From Clostridiaceae bacterium AF10-41 (GTDB lineage Bacteria > Bacillota > Clostridia > Clostridiales > Clostridiaceae), in assembly GCA_027686065.1 (NCBI GenBank), contig JAQCTH010000002.1:62001-126000 (forward strand): DNA of 64,000 nt, given 5' to 3'. Position numbers and translations under genes: made by a program. Each line of letters opens with the position of its first letter. Position 1 is the first letter of the stretch. Shown here piece after piece: positions 57,165 to 64,000 of this stretch. Under the pieces are notes generated by a model that did no database searches, was not told the DNA's origin, and saw nothing but the letters and a program-made list of their open reading frames with translations.

Positions 57165-57207
57165 AAAAAGGCTATTTTGAAATTAAAAACTTCAAAATAG
57201 CCTTTTT
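57165..57207 (-). terminator. Terminator after the XRE regulator gene
   Basis: AAAAAGGCTATTTTGAA/TTCAAAATAGCCTTTTT, perfect 17-bp stem. Confidence 0.9.
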
Positions 57208-57214
57208 AATATTA

Positions 57215-57898
57215 TTATAATTTTATTTCCAATCTTTCTAGTTTGGCTAATACAGACACTTCATTAATATTCATAGTTTCCGTTAATAAACTTCCACTAT
57301 TGCTCACTAATAAAATTTTTGAATTTCCTAAACTTTTTATTTGCCTTATAGCTCTTTTTCCCTTATATTCAACTAGAAAAATTCCATTAGTACTTATATC
57401 CTTAACTAAATAAGAAAAAGCTAAATCGCCTTTCAACATCCTAAATCCAGACATTTCATCATCCTGAATCTCTAAATATAAAACTTTATCCTGAGAATAA
57501 CCCTCCACTTTATTAGAATGAATTGGTAATTCTTTTAATCCCTTACTGCTTTTAAGTGAATAATCAAAAATCGGAACATTCTTTAATACTGAAGAAAAGG
57601 CATTAGTCCAAACCTCATCTTTTTCAATTTTTTCTCTAGATATCCCTCTATTATTTGCTTCTTTTATTGATTTTCTTTCTTCTAATAAAGCTTCATCTGT
57701 AACAACCATACTAATATCATTAAAATCAGATTTCAGTATTTTAGATGCCTTTTCAATAAAGGATTCTTGAGCAACTCTTCTTCCCATTTCAACTTCATTT
57801 ATAAACTTTTCAGCTACACCTAATTTTTTAGCTAATACTTTCTGACTCATTCCACTTTTCAGTCTAGCTTCCTTTATCTTTTCCCCAACTCTACTCAC
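57215..57898 (-). CDS. XRE-family regulator with LexA/S24-like C-terminal domain
   Basis: A 227-residue protein. The N-terminal helix-turn-helix (IKEARLKSGMSQKVLAKKLG, ~8-27 and on to ~60) is followed by a linker and a C-terminal S24-like fold (~120-227). In the expected catalytic positions the Ser-Met motif reads DDEMSG, and the Lys-bearing strand reads RAIRQI, so self-cleavage seems lost. It overlaps the DUF3783 gene by 8 nt. It could bind ligand through the S24 fold. Confidence 0.8.
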   Translation of the reverse strand: MSRVGEKIKEARLKSGMSQKVLAKKLGVAEKFINEVEMGRRVAQESFIEKASKILKSDFNDISMVVTDEALLEERKSIKEANNRGISREKIEKDEVWTNAFSSVLKNVPIFDYSLKSSKGLKELPIHSNKVEGYSQDKVLYLEIQDDEMSGFRMLKGDLAFSYLVKDISTNGIFLVEYKGKRAIRQIKSLGNSKILLVSNSGSLLTETMNINEVSVLAKLERLEIKL

Positions 57899-58268
57899 TT
57901 TGAGATCTTCCCTTCTGTTGTTTTAAATACCATTCTCTTTCTTCAACTAAATGTTCTACTAAATAATTAAATTTCCATTCAATTGAAACTGGTGTTACTG
58001 TTGCCAATATTCCACCTTTGATATTTTGCCTAATACTTCTTATAGTCTCTCTAAGCTCTTCATCAGAAAAATTGTTAAAAAGAATAACGGATTCTTTTCT
58101 TAGATTTGCATTGAAAGTTTCAAACTTCAAACCATTTAAAATATCTCTAATAGTCATTTCTGTCATTTCAGAAGATATTAATATAATTTTAAATCCTTCT
58201 TCCTTTAATATATTTATTTCTCTTTCTGGTACATTATAAGCTAAGATACACTTATTATTATCAAGCAT
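57891..58268 (-). CDS. DUF3783 domain protein
   Basis: A 125-residue soluble protein matching DUF3783 (CILAYNVPEREINILKEEGF; VILFNNFSDEELRETIRSIR). Function unknown. It overlaps the XRE regulator gene by 8 nt, with the regulator's ribosome site inside its last codons, so the two are co-translated and probably related in function. Confidence 0.8.
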   Translation of the reverse strand: MLDNNKCILAYNVPEREINILKEEGFKIILISSEMTEMTIRDILNGLKFETFNANLRKESVILFNNFSDEELRETIRSIRQNIKGGILATVTPVSIEWKFNYLVEHLVEEREWYLKQQKGRSQSE

Positions 58269-58292
58269 ATAACCCCTCCTAAATATTTATTA

Positions 58293-58817
58293 CTAATCTT
58301 CTATTATTTCTGGTGAAGCATAAATTTCTCCAAATGTTTCCACAGTCATTTTTAAAATCTTTTGATCTTCATATGGTTTATCATTATAATCTCTCTTTGA
58401 GCTTACTATTTTATCTGCTACTTCCATTCCTTCTATAACTTTTCCGAAAGATGCATATTGTCCATCTAGATGTGGAGAATCAGCAACCATTACAAAAAAT
58501 TGACTTCCAGCAGAATCAGGTATCATTGTTCTAGCCATTGAAAGAACTCCTCTTAAATGTTTTAAATCATTTTTAAATCCATTTCTTGAAAATTCACCTT
58601 TTATACTATAACCAGGGCCTCCCATTCCTGTTCCATCTGGGCATCCCCCTTGAATCATAAAACCTGGTATTACTCTATGGAATATGACCCCATCATAAAA
58701 TCCTTTATTAATTAAATCTATAAAGTTTCTTACTGTATTTGGTGCTATTTCTGGATATAATTCTGCTTTTATAATTCCTCCATTTTCCATGCTTATAGTT
58801 ACTATTGGATTTTGCAT
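58293..58817 (-). CDS. Cyclophilin-type peptidyl-prolyl isomerase
   Basis: A 174-residue cytoplasmic isomerase. Active-site residues in VIFHRVIPGFMIQGG (Arg, Phe), SAGSQFFVMVADSPHLDG and YASFGKVIEGMEVADK match PpiB. It speeds cis-trans isomerisation of X-Pro bonds. No signal peptide. It is followed by the DUF3783-XRE pair after 24 nt, so they may be one operon. Confidence 0.95.
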   Translation of the reverse strand: MQNPIVTISMENGGIIKAELYPEIAPNTVRNFIDLINKGFYDGVIFHRVIPGFMIQGGCPDGTGMGGPGYSIKGEFSRNGFKNDLKHLRGVLSMARTMIPDSAGSQFFVMVADSPHLDGQYASFGKVIEGMEVADKIVSSKRDYNDKPYEDQKILKMTVETFGEIYASPEIIED

Positions 58818-58928
58818 AATAAATCTCCCTTCGATTTCATTTCTATTAGTATTATCATATTTGAATATTTGAATTCAAAATTATGATATATAAATTATTT
58901 CTTAATGGTAATTATATATTATTTAATG

Positions 58929-58955
58929 AAAAAAGCATAGATTTCTCTATGCTTT
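58929..58955 (-). terminator. Terminator after the STAS-like gene
   Basis: AAAGCATAGA/TCTATGCTTT with a 4-nt loop; T6 follows on the minus strand. It overlaps the last two bases of the gene. Confidence 0.85.
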
Positions 58956-59223
58956 ATTGAAAAGTAGTTCCTAACACTACCCTAGAATAATCTTTATAAT
59001 TTGATAAATTTTTAACAATTATTTGCTTAAAAATAAATTCTCTTCCTAATTTATTAATTAAATCTCCAAGAAGAACATTTAAAAAAGTTGTAGGAATTCT
59101 TCTGAATCCTTGAAAATCAAGAATCACTCCTAAATTTATATTATTTCTAATAATTTCTCTTAGCAAAATAGCATCTTCTATAGTTATATCTTCTCCTAAT
59201 ACGTCCTTTACTCTGATTTCCAT
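58954..59223 (-). CDS. STAS-like (DUF4325) protein
   Basis: An 89-residue protein with the DUF4325 pattern: EDAILLREIIRNN then GVILDFQGFRRIPTTFLNV, where STAS proteins have their regulatory loop. Likely a small switch partner of an anti-sigma or kinase-type ATPase, but no such gene is adjacent. The start at 59223 is chosen because GGGGGTATCAT precedes it; the in-frame codon at 59238 overlaps that site. Confidence 0.78.
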   Translation of the reverse strand: MEIRVKDVLGEDITIEDAILLREIIRNNINLGVILDFQGFRRIPTTFLNVLLGDLINKLGREFIFKQIIVKNLSNYKDYSRVVLGTTFQ

Positions 59224-59330
59224 ATATGATACCCCCAAATCTATTAATTGTTTAAATTTTCTGAAAACTCTCTTTACTATAATATATCAATTATTAGTTT
59301 TTTTGTCAACAATTTAACAAATATTTTTTA

Positions 59331-59371
59331 AATTAAACCTATAATAATAATATTATAGGCTTAATTTTTTC
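59331..59371 (-). terminator. AT-rich terminator after murI
   Basis: On the minus strand AATTAAGCCTATAAT pairs with ATTATAGGTTTAATT. It begins at the murI stop. Confidence 0.6.
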
Positions 59372-60144
59372 TACATATCTAAAAGTTTATTGCTTAAATC
59401 TATAAATTCACTTTTCCCATATGAATTTATAATTTCTATAGTTCCTTTTTTATTGCAATTTGTTACTAGGTTTTTATTTTCTAATCTTCTCCTTAACTCT
59501 TTTACAGTTCCTAGTCCTCCATCTATTATAACCACATCGTTCCCAACTACTTTTGATAATGTATCTGTTATAAATGGATAGTGTGTACATCCTAATACAA
59601 TAGAAGCTATTTTTCCTTTATTATATGTATTTATTTTATTTCTTAGGTACTCTTCAATTTCTTCTCCTTGAAGTTTACCACTTTCTATAAATTCTACAAG
59701 CCCAGGACATGGTATTGGAACTATAGATGCCTTATCTTTATATTTATCCATCAGTCTATTAAACTTTTCTTCTTTTAATGTCATTGTTGTTGCCATTATT
59801 AATATATTTCCTTGTATGTCAAGTTCTACAGCTGGCTTTAATGCAGGCTCTATTCCAACTAGAGGTAGCTCTGGGTAAACCTTTCTTAATTCTGCAACAG
59901 CAGCACTGGTTGCTGTATTACATGCAATTGCGATTCCTTTTACTCCCTTATTTAATAGAAACTCTACAGCTTTAAAGGTTAGATCTCTAACTTCACTAAC
60001 GCTTTTAACTCCATAAGGTGCATTTTTAGAATCTCCAAAATATATATAATTCTCATTTGGCATTATTTTTATTGCCTCTTTCATCACGCTTAATCCGCCT
60101 ACCCCTGAATCAAAAAAACCTATTGGCCTATTTTTATTGTCCAA
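59371..60144 (-). CDS. murI: Glutamate racemase
   Basis: A 257-residue cofactor-independent racemase supplying D-glutamate for peptidoglycan. Catalytic cysteines are in [11 protein letters not shown] (~72-82) and [10 protein letters not shown] (~183-192), and [11 protein letters not shown] is at the N-terminus. Single gene with its own terminator. Confidence 0.97.
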   Translation of the reverse strand: MDNKNRPIGFFDSGVGGLSVMKEAIKIMPNENYIYFGDSKNAPYGVKSVSEVRDLTFKAVEFLLNKGVKGIAIACNTATSAAVAELRKVYPELPLVGIEPALKPAVELDIQGNILIMATTMTLKEEKFNRLMDKYKDKASIVPIPCPGLVEFIESGKLQGEEIEEYLRNKINTYNKGKIASIVLGCTHYPFITDTLSKVVGNDVVIIDGGLGTVKELRRRLENKNLVTNCNKKGTIEIINSYGKSEFIDLSNKLLDM

Positions 60145-60280
60145 TTACTCTCACTCCATTTTCTTTAATTCTATATTTTATTTTATACCTTTATTTAATA
60201 TAAATCTACAAATTTATATTCTTATTCATACTTACCTATATTAGAAATAATTTACCAATATTATTTCATCAAATTAATTA

Positions 60281-60309
60281 TTGACATCATAAGATGTATA
60301 TAATAGAAT
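60281..60309 (+). promoter_or_regulatory. Promoter of glnA
   Basis: TTGACA (60281-60286), 17-nt spacer, TAGAAT (60304-60309). Confidence 0.6.
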
Positions 60310-60332
60310 TGCTTTATAAATAAAAATTTTTA

Positions 60333-60424
60333 CGAATATTATGATGTCTATACCACTTAAATATTCGAGTTTCAACAGAAAGGAAGTGAATTTTCCTTGT
60401 TATTTTTCGCAAGGGAACTTTTTT
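60333..60424 (+). promoter_or_regulatory. Structured glnA leader with competing hairpins (candidate attenuator)
   Basis: Three stems can form: CGAATATT/AATATTCG (60333-60340 with 60360-60367); AAGGAA/TTCCTT (60380-60385 with 60393-60398); TTTCCTTG/CAAGGGAA (60392-60399 with 60410-60417). The last two share TTCCTT and exclude each other. The third is followed by a T6 run (60419-60424) that abuts the ATG, and it hides the AAGGGAA ribosome site. No known riboswitch class recognised. Confidence 0.5.
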
Positions 60425-62320
60425 ATGAAAGATTTAATTTTTACAATTTCTAAATCAAAACACAATAAAGAAGACTTATCTAAAATACTTAAAGATCATC
60501 CTGAAATAAAATTTGTATCTATTGTTGGAATAGACTTATCAGGTAATGATACAGACGAAAAAATTCCTACACGATTATTTCTAGATGATATTGATTCATT
60601 TTTAAACGGAGTTGCAATACAAACAGATGGTTCTTCAGTTGTACTTCCTGGAATAGCGACATTAAATGATGCAAAAGTTGATATGGTGGCAGACCTTAAT
60701 GCAAATTGGTTTGTTGACTATAACTTCGATTATATTGACCCTCTTACTAACAAACCAGTTGGTACTCTTAGAATCCCTTCATTTTTGATTCATAACAATA
60801 AGGCAGTATGTTCAAGAAATATACTTACTTCTGCAATAAATACTTTTAAATCAACTCTTTTAAATATTTTTAAGAATAAACCTGAGACTTTAAATCCATT
60901 TGGAATTAGCTATGATGATATAGATAAAATTATAATTACTTCAGCTACAGAACTAGAATTTTGGGTTAAGACTCCAAATGAGCAAGCTCATATAGAAGAA
61001 TTATCTACATCTCAAGTTTTACAAGAGCAATACTGGACTAGAACTAAAGGAACAGTGAGAACTGCACTAGAAGAAACATTACTTCTTATGGAGGCATATG
61101 GATTTGAGCCTGAAATGGGCCATAAAGAAGTTGGCGGAGTTAAATCTAAGTTAGATAGTAATGGACAGTTTAATCACATAATGGAACAGCTTGAAATTGA
61201 TTGGAAATATTCAGATGCTATTCAAGCTGCCGATAATGAAATTTTTGTTAAAATCCTTACTCAAGAAACTTTTAGAAGACATGGTCTAGATGTTTCTTTT
61301 AAAGCAAAACCTATCGATGATGTTGCTGGTTCTGGGATGCATGTACATCTAGGTGTTAGCTTAAAGCTTAAGGATGGAAAGAGAATAAACTTATTCCATG
61401 CAACTAAAGAAGACTTCTTAAGCTGTATAGGATATGGAGCTATAATGGGAGTGTTAAAGAATTATGAAATTATGAATCCATTTATTTCTGCAACTAGTGG
61501 TGCATTTAAAAGGTTAAAACCTGGTTTTGAAGCTCCTATATGTATAGTTACATCTCTTGGAGTATCTCCTGATAATCCATCAAGAAATAGAACTATATTA
61601 ATAGGTTTAATAAGAGACTTAATGAATCCATTAGCAACTAGATTTGAGCTTAGATCACCTAATCCTCATACCAATATATATCTAGCTCTTTCAGTTTCAT
61701 ATATGTCAATGCTTGATGGAATAATATATGCTCTTGAAAATAATAAAACTGAAGAAGAGCTTTTAGCCGAATTATCAAAGAAACCTGGAGAAGATGCTGA
61801 ATATTTAGAAAAAATAAGAGCTTATAGAAGTGAAGAAGATGTATTTGAATTCTACTCTGATCTAGAAAGAGATGAATACTTTAGCAAGGCTCCAGCTACA
61901 GTGTATGAGAACCTTCTTCAGCTAGATAAATATTCCGATAAGCTAAATGTATTGAAAAGAAATAATGTATTTAGTGATAAATTAATAAATAGTTTTAAAC
62001 TTGCAACTATTCAAAGATGGACTACAGATATTATTCACAGAATAATATTAAACCATGCTTCTGAAGTTAGATCATTTAAAAAATTACATTCTGATAATGC
62101 ACTAGATTTGGATATATCAAATTGGATGACTATAGATAATCTTAGACATTATATAATGAAAGATACTTATACAAATAAGGGGTTATTCACTCGAATAAAA
62201 GAAGCTTTAACTAATGAAAATTATGCTGTTGCTTCCGACTTATTAATTGAGTTAGAAGATAAAATGAGTTCATTAAGAAAGCTTTACAATAACTACACTA
62301 AAAATTTATTAGATATATAA
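60425..62320 (+). CDS. glnA: Glutamine synthetase (long clostridial form)
   Basis: A 631-residue glutamine synthetase, ATP-dependent ligation of ammonia to glutamate. Recognisable parts: TATELEFWVK (metal-binding Glu), GHKEVGGVKSK, AGSGMHVHLGVS (His), and FELRSPNPHTNIY. It is longer than the ~445-residue type I enzyme, with a ~120-residue helical C-terminus, as in other clostridia. I place the start at 60425, since AAGGGAA lies 8 nt upstream; an in-frame ATG at 60341 has no site and lies inside the leader hairpin. Expression probably depends on the leader. Confidence 0.92.
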   Translation: MKDLIFTISKSKHNKEDLSKILKDHPEIKFVSIVGIDLSGNDTDEKIPTRLFLDDIDSFLNGVAIQTDGSSVVLPGIATLNDAKVDMVADLNANWFVDYNFDYIDPLTNKPVGTLRIPSFLIHNNKAVCSRNILTSAINTFKSTLLNIFKNKPETLNPFGISYDDIDKIIITSATELEFWVKTPNEQAHIEELSTSQVLQEQYWTRTKGTVRTALEETLLLMEAYGFEPEMGHKEVGGVKSKLDSNGQFNHIMEQLEIDWKYSDAIQAADNEIFVKILTQETFRRHGLDVSFKAKPIDDVAGSGMHVHLGVSLKLKDGKRINLFHATKEDFLSCIGYGAIMGVLKNYEIMNPFISATSGAFKRLKPGFEAPICIVTSLGVSPDNPSRNRTILIGLIRDLMNPLATRFELRSPNPHTNIYLALSVSYMSMLDGIIYALENNKTEEELLAELSKKPGEDAEYLEKIRAYRSEEDVFEFYSDLERDEYFSKAPATVYENLLQLDKYSDKLNVLKRNNVFSDKLINSFKLATIQRWTTDIIHRIILNHASEVRSFKKLHSDNALDLDISNWMTIDNLRHYIMKDTYTNKGLFTRIKEALTNENYAVASDLLIELEDKMSSLRKLYNNYTKNLLDI

Positions 62321-62324
62321 ATTT

Positions 62325-62362
62325 AATTAAAGGATTAGGATTAACATCTTAATCCTTTAATT
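62325..62362 (+). terminator. Hairpin after glnA
   Basis: AATTAAAGGATTA/TAATCCTTTAATT, 13-bp stem 4 nt past the stop; poor U-run. Confidence 0.65.
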
Positions 62363-62441
62363 ATGTATAAATTAATATGTGACTCCTAGTAATATATTAC
62401 ATAAATTGTTATAATATAAATAAAAAGTAGAGGTGTAAAAT

Positions 62442-63515
62442 ATGAGACTTGTTCCTTTAGAAAGTGTTCGAATTAATTCATATCTTGCTAAAACCTTATA
62501 CGATATTGAAGGAAGAGTTTTGCTAAATGAAGGTACTAAAATCAATACTACCTTAATAGAAAAACTAAGAAGTTTCAATATAGACTCACTATATATTATT
62601 GATGATTTAAGTAATGATGAAATTAAAAATATAATAAAACCTGATCTTAGGAATAAAGCCTTAGAGTTAATAAATAGCACATTTAAAAACGCAAAAATAT
62701 CAGGTTTATCTGATGATAATGATGAGTATCTAAAATCTGTTTATTTATTAGCAGAAGAGCTTTTAGATGCTATACTGTCTAATGATGATTTATTACCTTA
62801 TTTAGTAGATATACGAAATCTGAACTTAAATACTTATAATCATTGTGTAAATGTTGCTATTATATCCTTAGTAGTTGGAATAAATTTAAAACTTAATAGA
62901 ACTGAGCTTTTAAACCTAGCTACTGGTGCACTTATACATGATATAGGTAAAGCCTTTATATATAAAGGTTTAGTTATGAAAGATGCTCCACTAACTTATG
63001 ATGAATTTGAATTAATGAAAAATCATTGTCAGAAAGGTTATAATTATATAGAGAATAATGCTTTTATCAATACTGATATTAAAATGATAATATTACAGCA
63101 TCATGAAAGAATTGATGGTTTAGGGTATCCAAATGGATTATTTGGAAGTCAAATAAATAAACTTGCTAAAATAGTTTCAATTGCGGATATTTATGATATG
63201 TTAACATCACAAAAATATTATATACAATCAATGTGTGCTAGTGATGCTTTAGAATATATAATGAGTCATGCAGGAACAATCTTCGATTTTAATATAGTTA
63301 AAGTATTTTCCAAGGTTATTGTTCCCTTCCCACATGGGACAGTTGTTAGGTTAAGTAATGGAGATTTAGGTATTGTTAAAGAAACTTTCTCAAACTTTCC
63401 TTTAAGACCTGACATAAAAATAATAAAAAGCAATGTAAAAGAAAATGAAGGTGTAACTATAAGTTTAATAAAGGAATTATCAATAGTTATATCACATATA
63501 GAAAAAGCTGTATAA
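62442..63515 (+). CDS. HD-GYP domain protein, probable cyclic-di-GMP phosphodiesterase
   Basis: A 357-residue protein. Residues ~1-110 resemble the N-terminal DUF3391-like segment common in this family. The HD-GYP domain (~125-300) has HDIGK (metal-binding HD) and HHERIDGLGYP (the GYP loop reads G-Y-P). No membrane segment. It should hydrolyse c-di-GMP and so affect motility or biofilm. GAGGTG site before the ATG. Confidence 0.9.
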   Translation: MRLVPLESVRINSYLAKTLYDIEGRVLLNEGTKINTTLIEKLRSFNIDSLYIIDDLSNDEIKNIIKPDLRNKALELINSTFKNAKISGLSDDNDEYLKSVYLLAEELLDAILSNDDLLPYLVDIRNLNLNTYNHCVNVAIISLVVGINLKLNRTELLNLATGALIHDIGKAFIYKGLVMKDAPLTYDEFELMKNHCQKGYNYIENNAFINTDIKMIILQHHERIDGLGYPNGLFGSQINKLAKIVSIADIYDMLTSQKYYIQSMCASDALEYIMSHAGTIFDFNIVKVFSKVIVPFPHGTVVRLSNGDLGIVKETFSNFPLRPDIKIIKSNVKENEGVTISLIKELSIVISHIEKAV

Positions 63516-63518
63516 ACC

Positions 63519-63547
63519 TTAAGGTAGAGAATATCTCTGCCTTTTTT
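63519..63547. terminator. Terminator after the HD-GYP gene
   Basis: AAGGTAGAG/CTCTGCCTT (one G-U) with T7 on the plus strand. Confidence 0.85.
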
Positions 63548-63553
63548 TACTTT

Positions 63554-63844
63554 TTATATCCATGCTGGAATACTAATTTTTTCATTATCAATAATAGAGG
63601 ATTTATTTCCTATTACGTTTTTAATAATCCTTTTACTTTTATTTAATGAATTACTATTTATAAAATCTTCAGCTTCCTTCATACTATTTGCTTTAAATAT
63701 AAATGTCCATCCGTCTTTATCATATTTCCCTGTACACATTAAATACTTTTCAGTTGCATTATTTATATGTTGTCTATCTACTATTAGACTTTTAAATTCA
63801 CCCATTGTTTTATAATTTAGTTTTACAAAAATATCATTATTCAT
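63554..63844 (-). CDS. Small hypothetical protein behind an operator-bearing promoter
   Basis: A 96-residue soluble protein (MNNDIFVKLNYKTMGEFKSL; GKYDKDGWTFIFKANSMKEA). The layout resembles small alpha/beta stress or DUF-type proteins, but I recognise no family. The start at 63844 follows TGGAGGTCAAT; the in-frame TTG at 63859 overlaps that site. Its promoter carries the palindrome AACGTACGTT between -35 and -10, so it is probably repressed by a TetR-like protein encoded elsewhere. Confidence 0.7.
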   Translation of the reverse strand: MNNDIFVKLNYKTMGEFKSLIVDRQHINNATEKYLMCTGKYDKDGWTFIFKANSMKEAEDFINSNSLNKSKRIIKNVIGNKSSIIDNEKISIPAWI

Positions 63845-63878
63845 ATTGACCTCCACCAAACATAAGTTCTATAATATT

Positions 63879-63907
63879 AATATATACGAACGTACGTTTT
63901 ATGTCAA
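63879..63907 (-). promoter_or_regulatory. Promoter with an operator palindrome in the spacer
   Basis: TTGACA (63902-63907), 17-nt spacer, TATATT (63879-63884) on the minus strand. The spacer holds AACGTACGTT at 63889-63898. Confidence 0.7.
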
Positions 63908-63977
63908 TACTTGTATAAACTTTTCTTTTAAAATTTGTTTTTTTGTATAACCCTATTATTTATTGTCGAAAATAATA

Positions 63978-64000
63978 AATTGCGAAGCAATTTATATAGT
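63978..64000. repeat. Edge of another intergenic repeat copy
   Basis: AATTGCGAAGCAATTT is the short palindrome that bounds the element at 1371-1688; the rest lies beyond the window. Confidence 0.4.

Noticed and set aside
60333..60424. ANTAR double-hairpin target in the glnA leader
   Set aside because: The stems lack two neighbouring hexaloops with A at position 1 and G at position 4, so I describe it only as a competing-hairpin leader.

Overview
The window is chromosomal DNA from a spore-forming, obligately anaerobic Firmicute, most likely Clostridium sensu stricto. It is strongly AT-rich. It carries class III (anaerobic) ribonucleotide reductase, spore genes (spmA/spmB, a Csp-type subtilase next to sleC), Met and Ile T-box leaders, and the Firmicute order metG - tatD - yabE - rnmV - rsmA. 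I see no rRNA, tRNA, insertion sequence, prophage or CRISPR array. Most genes lie on the minus strand; plus-strand islands are degV-padR, a FUSC-like gene, a DUF5680 gene, a small BFD-like protein, rlmI-like, ykvI-like, glnA and an HD-GYP gene.

Layout. 1-9.3 kb: start of an ABC ATPase, xpt behind a guanine riboswitch, a long inverted-repeat element, nrdG, a CapA-like protein, aconitase plus a NifV/Re-citrate-synthase-like enzyme, nrdD. 9.6-15.2 kb: degV-padR, monocluster ferredoxin, Mrp ATPase, lipoprotein, two unknown proteins. 15.5-25.6 kb: rsmA, rnmV, yabE-like, tatD, Na/Pi symporter, a degenerate second MetRS, metG with a Met T-box. 25.6-34.9 kb: SdpI-like protein, FUSC-like protein, two M24 aminopeptidases, DUF5680, a lysine-riboswitch-controlled NhaC-type transporter, an ACT protein, spmB/spmA. 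35-42.3 kb: CcpA-like regulator, ileS with T-box, BFD-like protein, rRNA methyltransferase. 42.4-49.7 kb: CAP protein, ECF sigma with a DUF4179 partner, comB-like, radical SAM, lipoprotein, YkvI-like transporter. 49.8-57 kb: H-NOX chemoreceptor, sleC, a fused tandem Csp protease. 57-64 kb: DUF3783/XRE pair, cyclophilin, STAS-like protein, murI, glnA with a structured leader, HD-GYP, and a small protein behind an operator-bearing promoter.

How the genes work together. Several units look like complete circuits: guanine riboswitch-xpt, lysine riboswitch-lysine uptake, Met T-box-metG, Ile T-box-ileS, sigma/anti-sigma, and Csp protease-SleC for cortex hydrolysis at germination.

The most unusual observations are: (1) a short, apparently non-coding, Fur-box-controlled transcription unit with exposed anti-Shine-Dalgarno (CUCC) segments near 45.4-45.6 kb; (2) a single polypeptide carrying two Csp subtilase domains, both with intact catalytic triads, beside sleC; (3) an H-NOX chemoreceptor with the complete W9/N74/Y140 oxygen-binding network; (4) a MetRS paralogue with eroded catalytic signatures; (5) a glnA leader with mutually exclusive hairpins whose U-tract touches the start codon. 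All calls come from reading the sequence; no database search was run.
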